From: Angustibacter luteus | Lineage (GTDB): Bacteria; Actinomycetota; Actinomycetes; Actinomycetales; Angustibacteraceae | DNA length: 64,000 bases | Direction of reading: 5' to 3' | Assembly: GCF_039541115.1 (NCBI RefSeq) | Contig: NZ_BAABFP010000004.1 | Coordinates: forward strand, 504,335-568,334 | Shown: in pieces, positions 44,265-52,267 of the stretch | Layout of the letters: each line of letters starts with the position of its first letter | Position numbering within the stretch: the first letter of the stretch is position 1 | Translations under genes and position numbers: made by a program | Notes under the pieces: generated by a model | What the model was told of the DNA's origin: nothing | Seen by the model: the letters and a program-made list of their open reading frames with translations, nothing else | The model's database searches: none

Positions 44265-45064
44265 CCGTGATCTCGTTGCAGCGCAGCCACTTCGACGCCA
44301 CCGCACCGTTGGCCCGGGCGAACCCGGTCGCCAAGCTCGTGGCGTCCACGGTGATCGCGTTCGGGTTGCTGCTGAGCGTGGACGTCGTCACCGCAGGGAC
44401 CGCGCTGGTGCTCGAGCTGCTGGTGCTGCCGCTCGCCGGGCTGACGCTGGTCGCCCTGCTCCGGCGCTCGGTGGTCGTGCTGCTCGGCGCCGTTCCCGCG
44501 GGCGTCGCGGCTGTGCTCTTCGGCGTGGACTCCGGCGCCACGCTGCTCGACCTGGGACCGATCAGCATCACCGAGGGCTCGCTGGCCTCCGGTGTCGCGA
44601 TCAGCCTGCGCATCCTGGCCATCGGGCTGCCCGGCATCATCCTGCTCTCGACGACTGACCCGACCGACCTCGCCGACGGGCTCGCGCAGGTGCTGCGCCT
44701 GCCGTCGCGGGTGACCCTGGCGGCCCTCGCCGCGACCCGGCTGCTCGGCGTGATGGCGGCGGACTGGCGCTCGATGTCGTTGGCGCGCCGGGCTCGTGGC
44801 CTCGGCGGCGACGGTCCGGTCGGTGCCGTCCGGGCCGCCGCCGGTCAGGTGTTCGCGTTGCTCGTGCTGGCGATCCGCCGGTCCACCGTGCTCGCGACCA
44901 CGATGGAGTCGCGCGGGTTCGGCACCGACCAGCCGCGCACCTGGGCCCGCGAGAGCCGGCTGCACTGGGTGGACGTGGTGGTCGTCCTCGGCTCGGTGGT
45001 GCTGATCGCGGTGGCCATCGCCGCCGGGGTCGCCGCAGGCACCTGGCACCTGCTGCTCACGTGA
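44261..45064 (+). CDS. ykoC: ECF transporter T component, YkoC-like
   Basis: 267 aa membrane protein. ANPVAKLVASTVIAFGLL at the N-terminus, then DLADGLAQVLRLPSRVTLAALAATRLL and SLARRARGLGGDG (the coupling Ala-Arg-Gly motif) and TTMESRGFGTD. It couples the ATPase to the S component. ATGA overlap with the ATPase gene; convergent 8-bp overlap with marR. Confidence 0.9.
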   Translation: MTVISLQRSHFDATAPLARANPVAKLVASTVIAFGLLLSVDVVTAGTALVLELLVLPLAGLTLVALLRRSVVVLLGAVPAGVAAVLFGVDSGATLLDLGPISITEGSLASGVAISLRILAIGLPGIILLSTTDPTDLADGLAQVLRLPSRVTLAALAATRLLGVMAADWRSMSLARRARGLGGDGPVGAVRAAAGQVFALLVLAIRRSTVLATTMESRGFGTDQPRTWARESRLHWVDVVVVLGSVVLIAVAIAAGVAAGTWHLLLT

Positions 45065-45467
45065 TCAGGATGCGACCGGCTGCCCGGACCAGCGCGCGGC
45101 GGTCCGTCGCGGTCAGGTTGGCGGTCAGCGTCTCCACCTGATCGGCGAAGGCGGCGCCGACCTGCTCGGCCAGCGCGCGACCCTCGGCGGTGATGATCAC
45201 GTGCACGACCCGCCGGTCCGAGGTACTGGGCCGGCGGACCACCAGCCCGCGCCGCTCGGCCCGGTCGACCAGGCCGCTGACGCTCGACTTGTCCAGGCCG
45301 AGGTGCTGGCCCAGCTCGTTCATGGTGGGCTCGTGGTCGCGCAGGATGCCGCCCAGGCGGACCTGCGCCAGGGACAGCCCGTGCTCGGCGGCCAGGTCGC
45401 TCAGCGTTCCCTGCACCAGGAACGAGAGCCGGGCCAGGACGTCCACGAGATCGGTTCGGTCGCTCAC
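45057..45467 (-). CDS. MarR-family repressor
   Basis: 136 aa from GTG at 45467 (another GTG 3 codons earlier, at 45476). Winged helix: LAQVRLGGILRDHEPTMNELGQHLGLDKSSVSGLVDRAERRGLVVRRPSTSDRRVVHVIITAEGRAL. No good ribosome-binding site precedes either start. It is divergent from a quinone-reductase-like gene, with two operators between them. Likely redox- or phenol-responsive repressor. Confidence 0.88.
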   Translation of the reverse strand: MSDRTDLVDVLARLSFLVQGTLSDLAAEHGLSLAQVRLGGILRDHEPTMNELGQHLGLDKSSVSGLVDRAERRGLVVRRPSTSDRRVVHVIITAEGRALAEQVGAAFADQVETLTANLTATDRRALVRAAGRILIT

Positions 45468-45487
45468 GTCTCCCACCCTACTTGAAC

Positions 45488-45506
45488 TAGTACGTGTCGC
45501 GAACTA
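45488..45506. promoter_or_regulatory. MarR operator 1
   Basis: TAGTACGTG-T-CGCGAACTA, 7 of 9 arm positions pair; shares the core CGTGTC(G/A)CGAAC with operator 2. Confidence 0.6.
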
Positions 45507-45511
45507 CATTG

Positions 45512-45526
45512 GTTCGTGTCACGAAC
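45512..45526. promoter_or_regulatory. MarR operator 2
   Basis: GTTCGTG-T-CACGAAC, perfect 15-bp palindrome, 21 bases before the ATG of the reductase gene. Confidence 0.7.
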
Positions 45527-45547
45527 ATTTCGTTGAGAGGCACTGCC

Positions 45548-46513
45548 ATGCGCGTGAACGCCGCCGTCGTCCGATCGTTCGACGAGCCGCCCCACCACGA
45601 GGGGTTCGACCTCCCTGACCCGACAGGCGCGGACCAGGCCGTGGTCGACGTCCTCGCGGCAGGTCTGCACCCACGGGTGCGCAGCGGCGCGTCCGGGCGG
45701 CACTACACCAGCACCGGCCGGCTGCCGCTGGTGCCGGGCATCGACGGTGTCGGGCGGCTTGCGGACGGGCGGCTGGTCTACTTCGTCACGGACGACGACC
45801 TGCCCGGCTCGATGGCCGCGCGGGCGGTCATCGACACCCGTCGGATGGTCGTCCTACCTGAGGACGTCGACGTCGTCCGGGTCGCCGCCGCGATGAACCC
45901 CGCGATGTCGTCCTGGGTGGCGCTGCGCCGGCGCGTCCCGATCGAGCCCGGGCAGTCCGTCCTGGTGCTGGGGGCGACCGGCAACGCCGGGCAGATGGCC
46001 GTCCAGGTCGCCAAGCGGCTCGGCGCCGGTCGAGTGGTCGGCGCGGGTCGCAACCCCGCCGCCCTCGCGCTGCTGGCCGGGCTGGGCGCCGACGTCACGG
46101 TCGCGCTGGGGGAGGACGACGACGCGGCCGCGGCGATGCTGGCGGCCGCCGCGAGCGAGGTCGACCTCGTCCTGGACTACCTCTGGGCCGCACCGGCCGC
46201 GAGCGCCATGATGGCGCTGCTGCGGGCGCGGGCTGACCGTAGCCGGGCGCTCGACTGGATCCAGATCGGCTCCGTGGCCGGACCCACCCTCGAGCTCCCT
46301 TCGGTGGCGTTGCGCTCGGCGAACCTGCGGATCCAGGGCAACGGGCAGGGTGCGGTCTCCACCCGGGCCTACGTGGCCGAGTTGCCGTCGCTGGTGGAGG
46401 AGATCAGCTCCGGTCGGCTGGCGGTCAACGCGCGCGCCGTGCCGCTGGCCGACGTCGAGGCGGCCTGGACCGCCTCGGACGTGCCCGGCGTCCGCACCGT
46501 CCTGCAGCCTTGA
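45548..46513 (+). CDS. Zinc-independent quinone oxidoreductase-like (MDR superfamily)
   Basis: 321 aa. N-terminal GroES-like domain, then Rossmann motif VLVLGATGNAGQMAVQVAKRLGAGRVVGAGRN and DYLWAAPAASAMMALL. No structural-zinc Cys cluster is visible, so it belongs with quinone reductases. NADPH-dependent detoxification is likely. It is under the divergent MarR regulator. GAGAGG lies 8 bases before the ATG. Confidence 0.87.
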   Translation: MRVNAAVVRSFDEPPHHEGFDLPDPTGADQAVVDVLAAGLHPRVRSGASGRHYTSTGRLPLVPGIDGVGRLADGRLVYFVTDDDLPGSMAARAVIDTRRMVVLPEDVDVVRVAAAMNPAMSSWVALRRRVPIEPGQSVLVLGATGNAGQMAVQVAKRLGAGRVVGAGRNPAALALLAGLGADVTVALGEDDDAAAAMLAAAASEVDLVLDYLWAAPAASAMMALLRARADRSRALDWIQIGSVAGPTLELPSVALRSANLRIQGNGQGAVSTRAYVAELPSLVEEISSGRLAVNARAVPLADVEAAWTASDVPGVRTVLQP

Positions 46514-46602
46514 CCCAGGCTTGAGGTTCGCTGGGGGTGGCCATAGGGCGGCCGCCGCGAGAGTCAGCTCGTCAACCTGACCGACGAGCAAGGAGCAGTC
46601 CC

Positions 46603-47136
46603 ATGATCCGTCCCCGACTCGCAGCGGTGGTCGCCGCGTCCGCCACCCTGGCCGTCAGCGGCCTCGCCTACGGCCTGGCGTCCAGCTCGGCCGCGACGCC
46701 GAGCACCGCGACGGTCTCGTCGACCACCTCCACGTCGAGCCCGTCCACCTCCGACGACGACCCGACCACGAGCCCGACCGCGACGTCCCGGCCGACGTCC
46801 AGCGCGACGTCCAGCGCGACGTCGAGCCCGACCGCATCACCGAGCACGTCCGACGACCGCCAGCACCGCGGTCGCGGTGCGGACGACGGCGCCGGGCACG
46901 ACGCCAACGACGACCACGGCGGCGACCGCGCCGGCGGCGGCCACGGGGCCGACGACCCGGCGACCCACGACGCCAACGACGACCACGGCGGCGACCGCGG
47001 CGGTCATGGCAGCGGTCACAGCAGCGGTCACGGCAGCGGTCACGGCAGCGACGACGGGTCGGGCCACGACGCGAACGACGACCACGGTGGCGACGACCAC
47101 GGCGGCAGCGGCCACGGTGGCGGAGACGACGACTGA
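46603..47136 (+). CDS. Secreted His/Asp-rich repeat protein
   Basis: 177 aa. Signal peptide (RPRLAAVVAASATLAVSGLAYGLA), a Ser/Thr/Pro linker, then a low-complexity tail with three HDANDDHGGD repeats and GHGSGHSSGHGSGHGS. The tail holds about 20 His and about 30 Asp, an obvious metal-binding candidate (Zn, Ni, Cu or Ca), though low-complexity linkers can also be structural. GGAGC precedes the ATG. Confidence 0.8.
   Translation: MIRPRLAAVVAASATLAVSGLAYGLASSSAATPSTATVSSTTSTSSPSTSDDDPTTSPTATSRPTSSATSSATSSPTASPSTSDDRQHRGRGADDGAGHDANDDHGGDRAGGGHGADDPATHDANDDHGGDRGGHGSGHSSGHGSGHGSDDGSGHDANDDHGGDDHGGSGHGGGDDD
46897..47096. repeat. Repeat block within the His/Asp-rich gene
   Basis: A 32-bp unit beginning CACGACGCCAACGACGACCA at 46897-46928, again at 46966-46997 and, with a few changes, at 47065-47096. 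Between them four 12-bp units GGTCACGGCAGC-type run from 47002 to 47049. Confidence 0.85.
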
Positions 47137-47150
47137 CCGTGCGCGGCAGC

Positions 47151-48434
47151 TCAGTCCGCCGGCGGGGCGAAGGTCACCACGACCTGCGTCCCGCCGCCGG
47201 GCGCCGCGAGCAGGTCGAGGCTGCCGCCCGCCGCGACCGCCACCCGACGGGCGATGTCCAGCCCCAGACCGCTGGACCCGGCGCCGCTGGCCCCGCGCTC
47301 GACGTCCGAGGCCTGCACCCCACCGGGCCCGGCATCGACCACCCGCAGGCGCACCAGCCCGGCCGACCGGTCCAGCCGGACGTCGAAGCCCGTTCCCTCT
47401 GGCGTGTGCGCGAACACGTTGTCCACCAGGACGTCCACCACGTCGGCCAGCTCCCCGGCGTCCACCGCGGCCAGCAGCGGTCCGGTCGCCAGCTCGACAC
47501 TGACCCGGCGCCCCTGTTCGTCCGCCAGCGCGGACCAGAACTCCACCCGCTCGCGCACCACCGGGACCGCGTCGCAGCGGGAGTCCAGACCGCTCAGCAC
47601 CGGACGGCGCGCGTCCCGGACGATCGCGTCGACCGTGCGCTGCAGCTGGTCCACGTGCCCGCGCAGCCGGGTCGCCGCGTCCTCGTCGAGCACGCCGTCG
47701 ACGTCCAGCCGCAGCGCGGTCACCGGGGTGCGCAGCCGGTGCGACAGGTCCGCGACGGACTCGCGCTCCAGCACCAGCAGCTCGCCGATCCGGTCCGCCA
47801 GCCGGTTCAGGGCCTGCCCGAGCTCGGCGACCTCGGGTGGTCCCTCGACGTCCGCGCGGGCGTCGAGCTCGCCCTCGCGCAGCCGGTGCGCGACCTCGGC
47901 GAGGTCGGTGACCGGCGCGCTGACCCGACCGCCGAGCCGGCGGGCGACCAGCAGCGCGGCGGCGAGCAGCACCACACCGAGGCCCGCCAGGCTGGCCCAG
48001 GCCGCGGCCAGCCCGTGGTGCAGCTCGGCATCGCTGACCGACGTCCGGACGACCGCCGTGCCGTCCCCGGTGACGATCGGGACCAGGACCTGGGCGCCCG
48101 AACCCGCGTGCGCCGTGAAGGCCGCACCCTGCCGGGCGCGCGCGACATCGGCCGCGGGCTGGGTCGGCTCCGCGGCGCCCAGCACCTCACCGCTGGGCAG
48201 CAGCACCGACGTGCTGAACGGCGAGCGCTGGTCGTTCAGGGCGACGAGCTCGGCGAGCTGGCCCTGGTCGTCCACCGTGCCGACCAACGCCGCGACCGAC
48301 TGCGCCTCCTGGTTCGCGCTGGCCAGAGCCCGGTCCTCCGACAGCGTCCGCACCAGCAAGCCGAGAGGGATCAGGAATGCCAGCACCACTGCTGACGTCG
48401 TGGCCACCACGAGCCACGCGATCTGCCGGCGCAT
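47151..48434 (-). CDS. Two-component sensor histidine kinase
   Basis: 427 aa. One transmembrane helix (IAWLVVATTSAVVLAFLIPLGLLV), an extracytoplasmic domain of about 110 residues, a second helix (SLAGLGVVLLAAALLVA), HAMP (RRLGGRVSAPVTDLAEVAHRLREG), a His-box VADLSHRLRTPVTALRLD and an ATPase domain (VDVLVDNVFAHTPEG, VDAGPGG, GLGLDIARRVAVAAGG). The outside signal is unknown. The gene start overlaps the regulator stop by one base. Confidence 0.92.
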   Translation of the reverse strand: MRRQIAWLVVATTSAVVLAFLIPLGLLVRTLSEDRALASANQEAQSVAALVGTVDDQGQLAELVALNDQRSPFSTSVLLPSGEVLGAAEPTQPAADVARARQGAAFTAHAGSGAQVLVPIVTGDGTAVVRTSVSDAELHHGLAAAWASLAGLGVVLLAAALLVARRLGGRVSAPVTDLAEVAHRLREGELDARADVEGPPEVAELGQALNRLADRIGELLVLERESVADLSHRLRTPVTALRLDVDGVLDEDAATRLRGHVDQLQRTVDAIVRDARRPVLSGLDSRCDAVPVVRERVEFWSALADEQGRRVSVELATGPLLAAVDAGELADVVDVLVDNVFAHTPEGTGFDVRLDRSAGLVRLRVVDAGPGGVQASDVERGASGAGSSGLGLDIARRVAVAAGGSLDLLAAPGGGTQVVVTFAPPAD

Positions 48435-49126
48435 CAGCCCTCGTCCGGCCCGGGTGCGCGCAGCGCCACGCCCACGCCCCGGACGCTGTGCAGGTACCGG
48501 GGCTCGGCCGCGCTCTCGCCGAGCTTGCGGCGCAACCACGACAGGTGCACGTCGACCGTGCGGTCTCCGCCGCCGTACGCCTGGCGCCACACCTCGGCCA
48601 GCAGCTCGCGCTTGCTGACCACCTCACCGGGCCGACTGGCCAGCAGCAGCAGGACGTCGAACTCCTTGCGAGACAGGTCGATCGGGCTGCCGTCGAGGCT
48701 GGCCTGCCGGGTCCGCGGGTCGATGGACAGGCCACCGACGACGACGGGTTCGCTGACCGGCGCGGCGCCGGCCCGGCGCAGGACGGCGCGCAACCTCGCC
48801 TCGACCTGGTCGACACCGAACGGCTTCGCGACGTAGTCGTCCGCGCCCGCATCGAGCGCCCGGACGACGTCAGCGTCGTCGTCGCGTGCCGTGATGACGA
48901 TGACCGGGACGTCGCTCACCGCGCGCAGCATGGCCAGCACCTGGAGCCCGTCGACGTCCGGCAGACCGAGATCGAGCAGGACGACGTCCGGCCGGTCGTC
49001 GACCGCCTGCTGCAGCCCGTCCATGCCCCGGGTGGCGGTGGCGACGGCGTGCCCGCGCTCGCCCAGGCTGCGCACGAGGGCCGACCGGATGCCCGGGTCG
49101 TCCTCGACCACCAGGATCGTCGCCAC
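48434..49126 (-). CDS. OmpR/PhoB-family response regulator
   Basis: 230 aa. Receiver domain ILVVEDDPGIRSALVRSLGE with phospho-acceptor Asp52 (LLDLGLPDVDG), Thr/Lys in ITAR and VAKPFG, then a winged helix (LSRKEFDVLLLLASRPGEVVSKRELLAEVWRQAYGGGDRTVDVHLSWLRRKLGE). GTG start without a clear ribosome-binding site. Paired with the kinase downstream. Confidence 0.93.
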   Translation of the reverse strand: MATILVVEDDPGIRSALVRSLGERGHAVATATRGMDGLQQAVDDRPDVVLLDLGLPDVDGLQVLAMLRAVSDVPVIVITARDDDADVVRALDAGADDYVAKPFGVDQVEARLRAVLRRAGAAPVSEPVVVGGLSIDPRTRQASLDGSPIDLSRKEFDVLLLLASRPGEVVSKRELLAEVWRQAYGGGDRTVDVHLSWLRRKLGESAAEPRYLHSVRGVGVALRAPGPDEG

Positions 49127-49191
49127 CCCGGCACGCTACCTGCTGGTCGCCCGTGGAACCGTCCGCTCGACGTCAGTGTCAGGCTGGGCTC

Positions 49192-49791
49192 GTGAAGGGG
49201 CGTCGGGTGGTCGCGATGGCGGCGGCGTGGGTGGCCGTGGTGGCGCTCGCGTCGTCCTTGGCGTGGTTCGCGATCGAGCGCGCCGGCCGCGAGGTGCTCG
49301 CCGGGCCGGCCGTGGGCCTGGGTGACTCCGGGCCGTCCACCGGCGAGCCCGTCGACGCCGCCGCGTCGCCCACCTCCTCGCCCACCGCGTCGCCCACGGC
49401 GTCGCCGTCCAGCACCCGAACCACCTCGGCCCACCCGCCGACGTCCGCGACCCGGCCGGGCCTGCGGGCCGTCGACCGCAGCGCGCAGGTCACCGGCGGG
49501 TCCGTGGGTGTGCGCTGCACGGGCTCGACGGCGCGGCTGCGGTACGCGCAGCCGGCGAGCGGCTGGACGGTGGAGGTCAAGGACACCGGCCCGCAGCGGG
49601 TGGAGGTGGAGTTCACCACGTCCGAGCGCGGCACCCGGGTGCGCGCGGAGTGCGCCGGTGGCGTCCCGACGATCACCAGCGAGCCGCACGGTGGTGGGGG
49701 TGGCGGTGGCGGCGGCGGTGACGACGGCGGCGGTGGTGGGGACGGCGGCGGGTCTGGGTCGAGCGGGTCGAGCGGGTCCGGCAAGGGCTGA
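49192..49791 (+). CDS. Membrane-anchored Ser/Gly-rich protein of unknown function
   Basis: 199 aa. N-terminal helix (VVAMAAAWVAVVALASSLAWFAI), a Thr/Ser/Pro linker, a small beta-rich domain with two Cys (VRCTGSTARLRY, VRAECAGG) and a Gly/Asp-rich tail. It is divergent from the response regulator, and is a candidate target or sensor partner of the two-component system (inference only). GTG start. Confidence 0.65.
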   Translation: MKGRRVVAMAAAWVAVVALASSLAWFAIERAGREVLAGPAVGLGDSGPSTGEPVDAAASPTSSPTASPTASPSSTRTTSAHPPTSATRPGLRAVDRSAQVTGGSVGVRCTGSTARLRYAQPASGWTVEVKDTGPQRVEVEFTTSERGTRVRAECAGGVPTITSEPHGGGGGGGGGGDDGGGGGDGGGSGSSGSSGSGKG

Positions 49792-49900
49792 CACCCGGCG
49801 GTGACGGCCACGAAACGTTCCGGCAACGTGGCTGGGGCACCGTGGTTCGGGTCAGCCGGGGCCGGGGGGCTGCCCGGAACTCGTGGACCGAAGGAAGCCG

Positions 49901-50554
49901 ATGACCGTAGCCCCGGCCCGTTCCCGTTCCCGTCGTCGTGCCGCCGCTGAGCCCGTGGCGCAGACCGGCGACGCGCGAGCCGCCCTCTCGCTGGCGCGGC
50001 GACCCTGGTCGCTGCCCACCGCGGGTGGGCGCGTCGTGGTCCGTGGCGCGATGCCCGGTGACCTCGCGGCCGTCGCCGTGCTGCACGGGCGGTGCTCGGC
50101 GACGACCCTGCTGCAGCGCTACCTCAAGGGCGGCCGCCCGCCGTCGCTCAGCACGCTCAGCGACCTGATGCACCGCCCGCTCGTCGTCATCGCGCTGGCA
50201 CCGGCCGGCGACGTCGTCGCCCTCGCCTCGGCGACCCGGGCCAGCACGGCTCCCAACGGCGACCCCGAGCCGGGCACCACCCTGCAGATCGGGCTCCTGG
50301 TCCGTGACGACTGGCAGCAGCTCGGCGTCGGCCGCGCCCTGGCGGCCCACGTCGCGGCGTCCGCGCAGCTGTTGGGGGTGCGCGAGCTGGTGGCGGACGT
50401 CGCGTCCCAGGGCCTGCCGCTGCGCCGGATCATGGACGGCATCGGCGCCACCAAGTCGTCCCGCAACGAGCGCGGCTCGCGGCTGCGGACCCGGCTCGAC
50501 CACGCCGCGCTCGCCGGCCTCGGCCCGGTGTCCGGCGTCCTCGTCGCCGGCTGA
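49901..50554 (+). CDS. GNAT-family acetyltransferase
   Basis: 217 aa. VRGAMPGDLAAVAVLHGRCSATTLLQRYLKG, IGLLVRDDWQQLGVGRALAAHVAASAQLLGVRELVADVASQGLPLRRIM and GSRLRTRLDHAAL follow the GNAT fold, with the acetyl-CoA loop at QQLGVGRA. The N-terminal 35 residues are basic and probably disordered. AAGGAAG precedes the ATG; an in-frame GTG lies upstream at 49883. Confidence 0.82.
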   Translation: MTVAPARSRSRRRAAAEPVAQTGDARAALSLARRPWSLPTAGGRVVVRGAMPGDLAAVAVLHGRCSATTLLQRYLKGGRPPSLSTLSDLMHRPLVVIALAPAGDVVALASATRASTAPNGDPEPGTTLQIGLLVRDDWQQLGVGRALAAHVAASAQLLGVRELVADVASQGLPLRRIMDGIGATKSSRNERGSRLRTRLDHAALAGLGPVSGVLVAG

Positions 50555-50577
50555 CCCCTCGCGACCGCACCCGTCCC

Positions 50578-50640
50578 CGCACCATTCGCGCTCCACGTGG
50601 TTCTCGAGCCCGCATAGCCACGTCAAGCGCGAATGGTGCG
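50578..50640. terminator. Long hairpin (palindrome D)
   Basis: Perfect outer arms CGCACCATTCGCGC (50578-50591) and GCGCGAATGGTGCG (50627-50640), extending inward to about 23 paired bases with two mismatches and a loop of about 16. It lies between two genes on the same strand and upstream of the SoxR box. Confidence 0.75.
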
Positions 50641-50656
50641 AGGGTGGCGACGCGGG

Positions 50657-50687
50657 TTGACCTCAAGCGGACTTGAGGTTGCACGAT
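50657..50687 (+). promoter_or_regulatory. SoxR box and promoter
   Basis: TTGACC (-35, 50657-50662) overlaps a perfect 8-bp inverted repeat ACCTCAAG-CGGA-CTTGAGGT (50660-50679), which fits the SoxR consensus CCTCAAG-N4-CTTGAGG. A 19-base spacer leads to CACGAT as a -10 (50682-50687), and the ATG follows 7 bases later, so the mRNA is probably leaderless. Long spacers are typical of MerR-family targets. Confidence 0.85.
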
Positions 50688-50694
50688 CGGGGGC

Positions 50695-52083
50695 ATGAGC
50701 CTCGCGACCGCGCCCGCCGCCACCTCGGACGAGCGCCTGCTGGACCGGACCCGGCTGCCCCTCGTCGTCGGCGCCCTGGCGCTGGTGACGCTCGGCGCGC
50801 TGGAGAACCGGGCTGTCGCCACGGTGCTGCCCACCCTGCTCGGTGAGCTGCACGCCGTGCCCAGCTTCGGGCTGGTCAGCGCCGCGCCGCTGGCGAGCTA
50901 CCTGATCGCGCTGGTCTGCGCGGGCCGCTGGTCCGACCGCAGCGGGCCGGCGCCGACGCTGCGGACCGGCGTGCTCGCCTTCGCCGCCGCGCAGCTGATG
51001 GTCGGTCTCGCGCCCTCGCTGGGCGTCGTCGTGGTCGGCCGGCTGCTCAGCGGGTTCGCCGAGGGACTGCTGGACGTCGGCGTGATCGTCCTCGTCGCCC
51101 GCGCGCTCGAGCCGCGCTGGCGCCCGTCGATGATGGCGCTGTTCGCCGGGGCCTGGATCCTGCCGTCGGTACTCGGCCCCGTCGTCGTCGGCGCGGTCAC
51201 GGTCACCCTCGGCTGGCGGTGGGTGTTCCTTGGTGCCGTGGTGCTGCTGGTTCCGGTCTGGCTGATCCTTCGGCCGGCGCTGCGCCGGGTCGCCACCGAG
51301 CCGGCGTCCGCCGAGCGGCCGCTGGACGTCGTCCCGCTCCGGCTCGTCCTCCCCTGGGCGGTTGCTGCGGCGGCGGCGCTCGTCGTCCTGAACCTGGCCG
51401 GCGAGGCGGCGTCGTCCGCGCCCGTACTGGCCGGCGCGGTCGTCGTCGTCGCGACCGTCACCCTGGCCGTCAGCGCCGTCCGGCTCCTGCCGCCCGGCAC
51501 GCTGCGGGCCGCCTGCGGCATCGGCGGCGTGGTCGCGCTCCGGGCGGCAGTCACCGCGGCATTCATGGGGATCGGCGGGTTCCTGCCGCTGGTGCTGGCG
51601 ACCCTGCACCACCAGGGTCCGGCCGCGGCCGGCATCAGCCTGAGCATCACCGGCGTCATGTGGTCGCTGGGGTCGACGGTGCAGAGCCGGCTGAGCGCCC
51701 GCCCGGGACTGGTGCTGCACGCCGGGTTCGCGGCCCTGGTGGTCGGCCTCGCAGTGAGCGGGCTGCTGGTCTGGACGGACCTGCCCGTCGCCGTCGGGCT
51801 GGTCGGCTGGGCGGTCGCCGGGCTCGGGATCGGGATGACGACGTCCACGCTGTCCGTGCTGAGCATGGCGGTCTCGGACGACGCGACCCAGGGCCGCAAC
51901 AACGCGGGCGCGCAGCTGGCCTCGGGGATGTCCGGGGCCGTGTTCTTCGCCGCCGCCGGGACCGTGCTGGCGCTCGCCGGACCGGGGCGGACGGCGTTCG
52001 GCCTGATCTGCGGCGCGGCGGTCGTGATCGCCGTCCTCGGCCTCATCGGGGCCCGGCGTGCCCTCTGCGCCCTCCCCGCCTGA
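50695..52083 (+). CDS. MFS transporter, SoxR-controlled efflux pump
   Basis: 462 aa with about 14 hydrophobic segments. LALVTLGALENRAVATVLPTLLGEL and VSAAPLASYLIALVCAGRWSDRSGP (motif A-like), SGFAEGLLDVGVIVLVARALEPRWRPSMMALFAGAWILPSVLGPVVVGAVT (motif C-like) place it with drug exporters. The promoter has a SoxR box, so it probably exports redox-active compounds such as quinones or phenazine-like molecules (inference). No soxR gene lies in this window. Confidence 0.88.
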   Translation: MSLATAPAATSDERLLDRTRLPLVVGALALVTLGALENRAVATVLPTLLGELHAVPSFGLVSAAPLASYLIALVCAGRWSDRSGPAPTLRTGVLAFAAAQLMVGLAPSLGVVVVGRLLSGFAEGLLDVGVIVLVARALEPRWRPSMMALFAGAWILPSVLGPVVVGAVTVTLGWRWVFLGAVVLLVPVWLILRPALRRVATEPASAERPLDVVPLRLVLPWAVAAAAALVVLNLAGEAASSAPVLAGAVVVVATVTLAVSAVRLLPPGTLRAACGIGGVVALRAAVTAAFMGIGGFLPLVLATLHHQGPAAAGISLSITGVMWSLGSTVQSRLSARPGLVLHAGFAALVVGLAVSGLLVWTDLPVAVGLVGWAVAGLGIGMTTSTLSVLSMAVSDDATQGRNNAGAQLASGMSGAVFFAAAGTVLALAGPGRTAFGLICGAAVVIAVLGLIGARRALCALPA

Positions 52084-52125
52084 CCCCGACCCCCGCCCCG
52101 GCCCCCCGCCCCCGGACCCAGGCCA

Positions 52126-52190
52126 CCGCACATGTCCCGCTATCCGGGGTCATCGCGCCGCCACAACCCCGGATAGCGGTACATCTGCGG
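52126..52190. repeat. Dispersed palindrome family A, copy 3
   Basis: Arms of 25 bases (52126-52150 / 52166-52190) with two mismatches around a 15-base loop. The inner 20 bases match copy 2 in both arms, apart from a first-base and a C-to-A change. It lies between the MFS gene and the dnaK promoter. Confidence 0.88.
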
Positions 52191-52230
52191 AGGTCGGTCG
52201 AGCGGGGGGAATGGGGACGCCAAGGCCCGG

Positions 52231-52251
52231 GTTGAGTCAGGTGTACTCAAG
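52231..52251. promoter_or_regulatory. HAIR element 1 (HspR operator)
   Basis: GTTGAGT-N7-ACTCAAG; 6 of 7 bases of the left arm match CTTGAGT. It lies 17 bases upstream of the dnaK -35. Confidence 0.85.
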
Positions 52252-52267
52252 TTTGGCGCGGGCGGAT

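Noticed and set aside
43163..45049. A 628-aa minus-strand frame opposite the ECF genes
   Set aside because: Low-complexity Ser/Arg/Gln sequence antisense to Walker motifs that are clearly real.
45512..45526. LexA box
   Set aside because: The arms read GTTCG...CGAAC, the reverse polarity of CGAAC...GTTCG, and it lies in a marR divergent promoter, so a MarR site is the better call.
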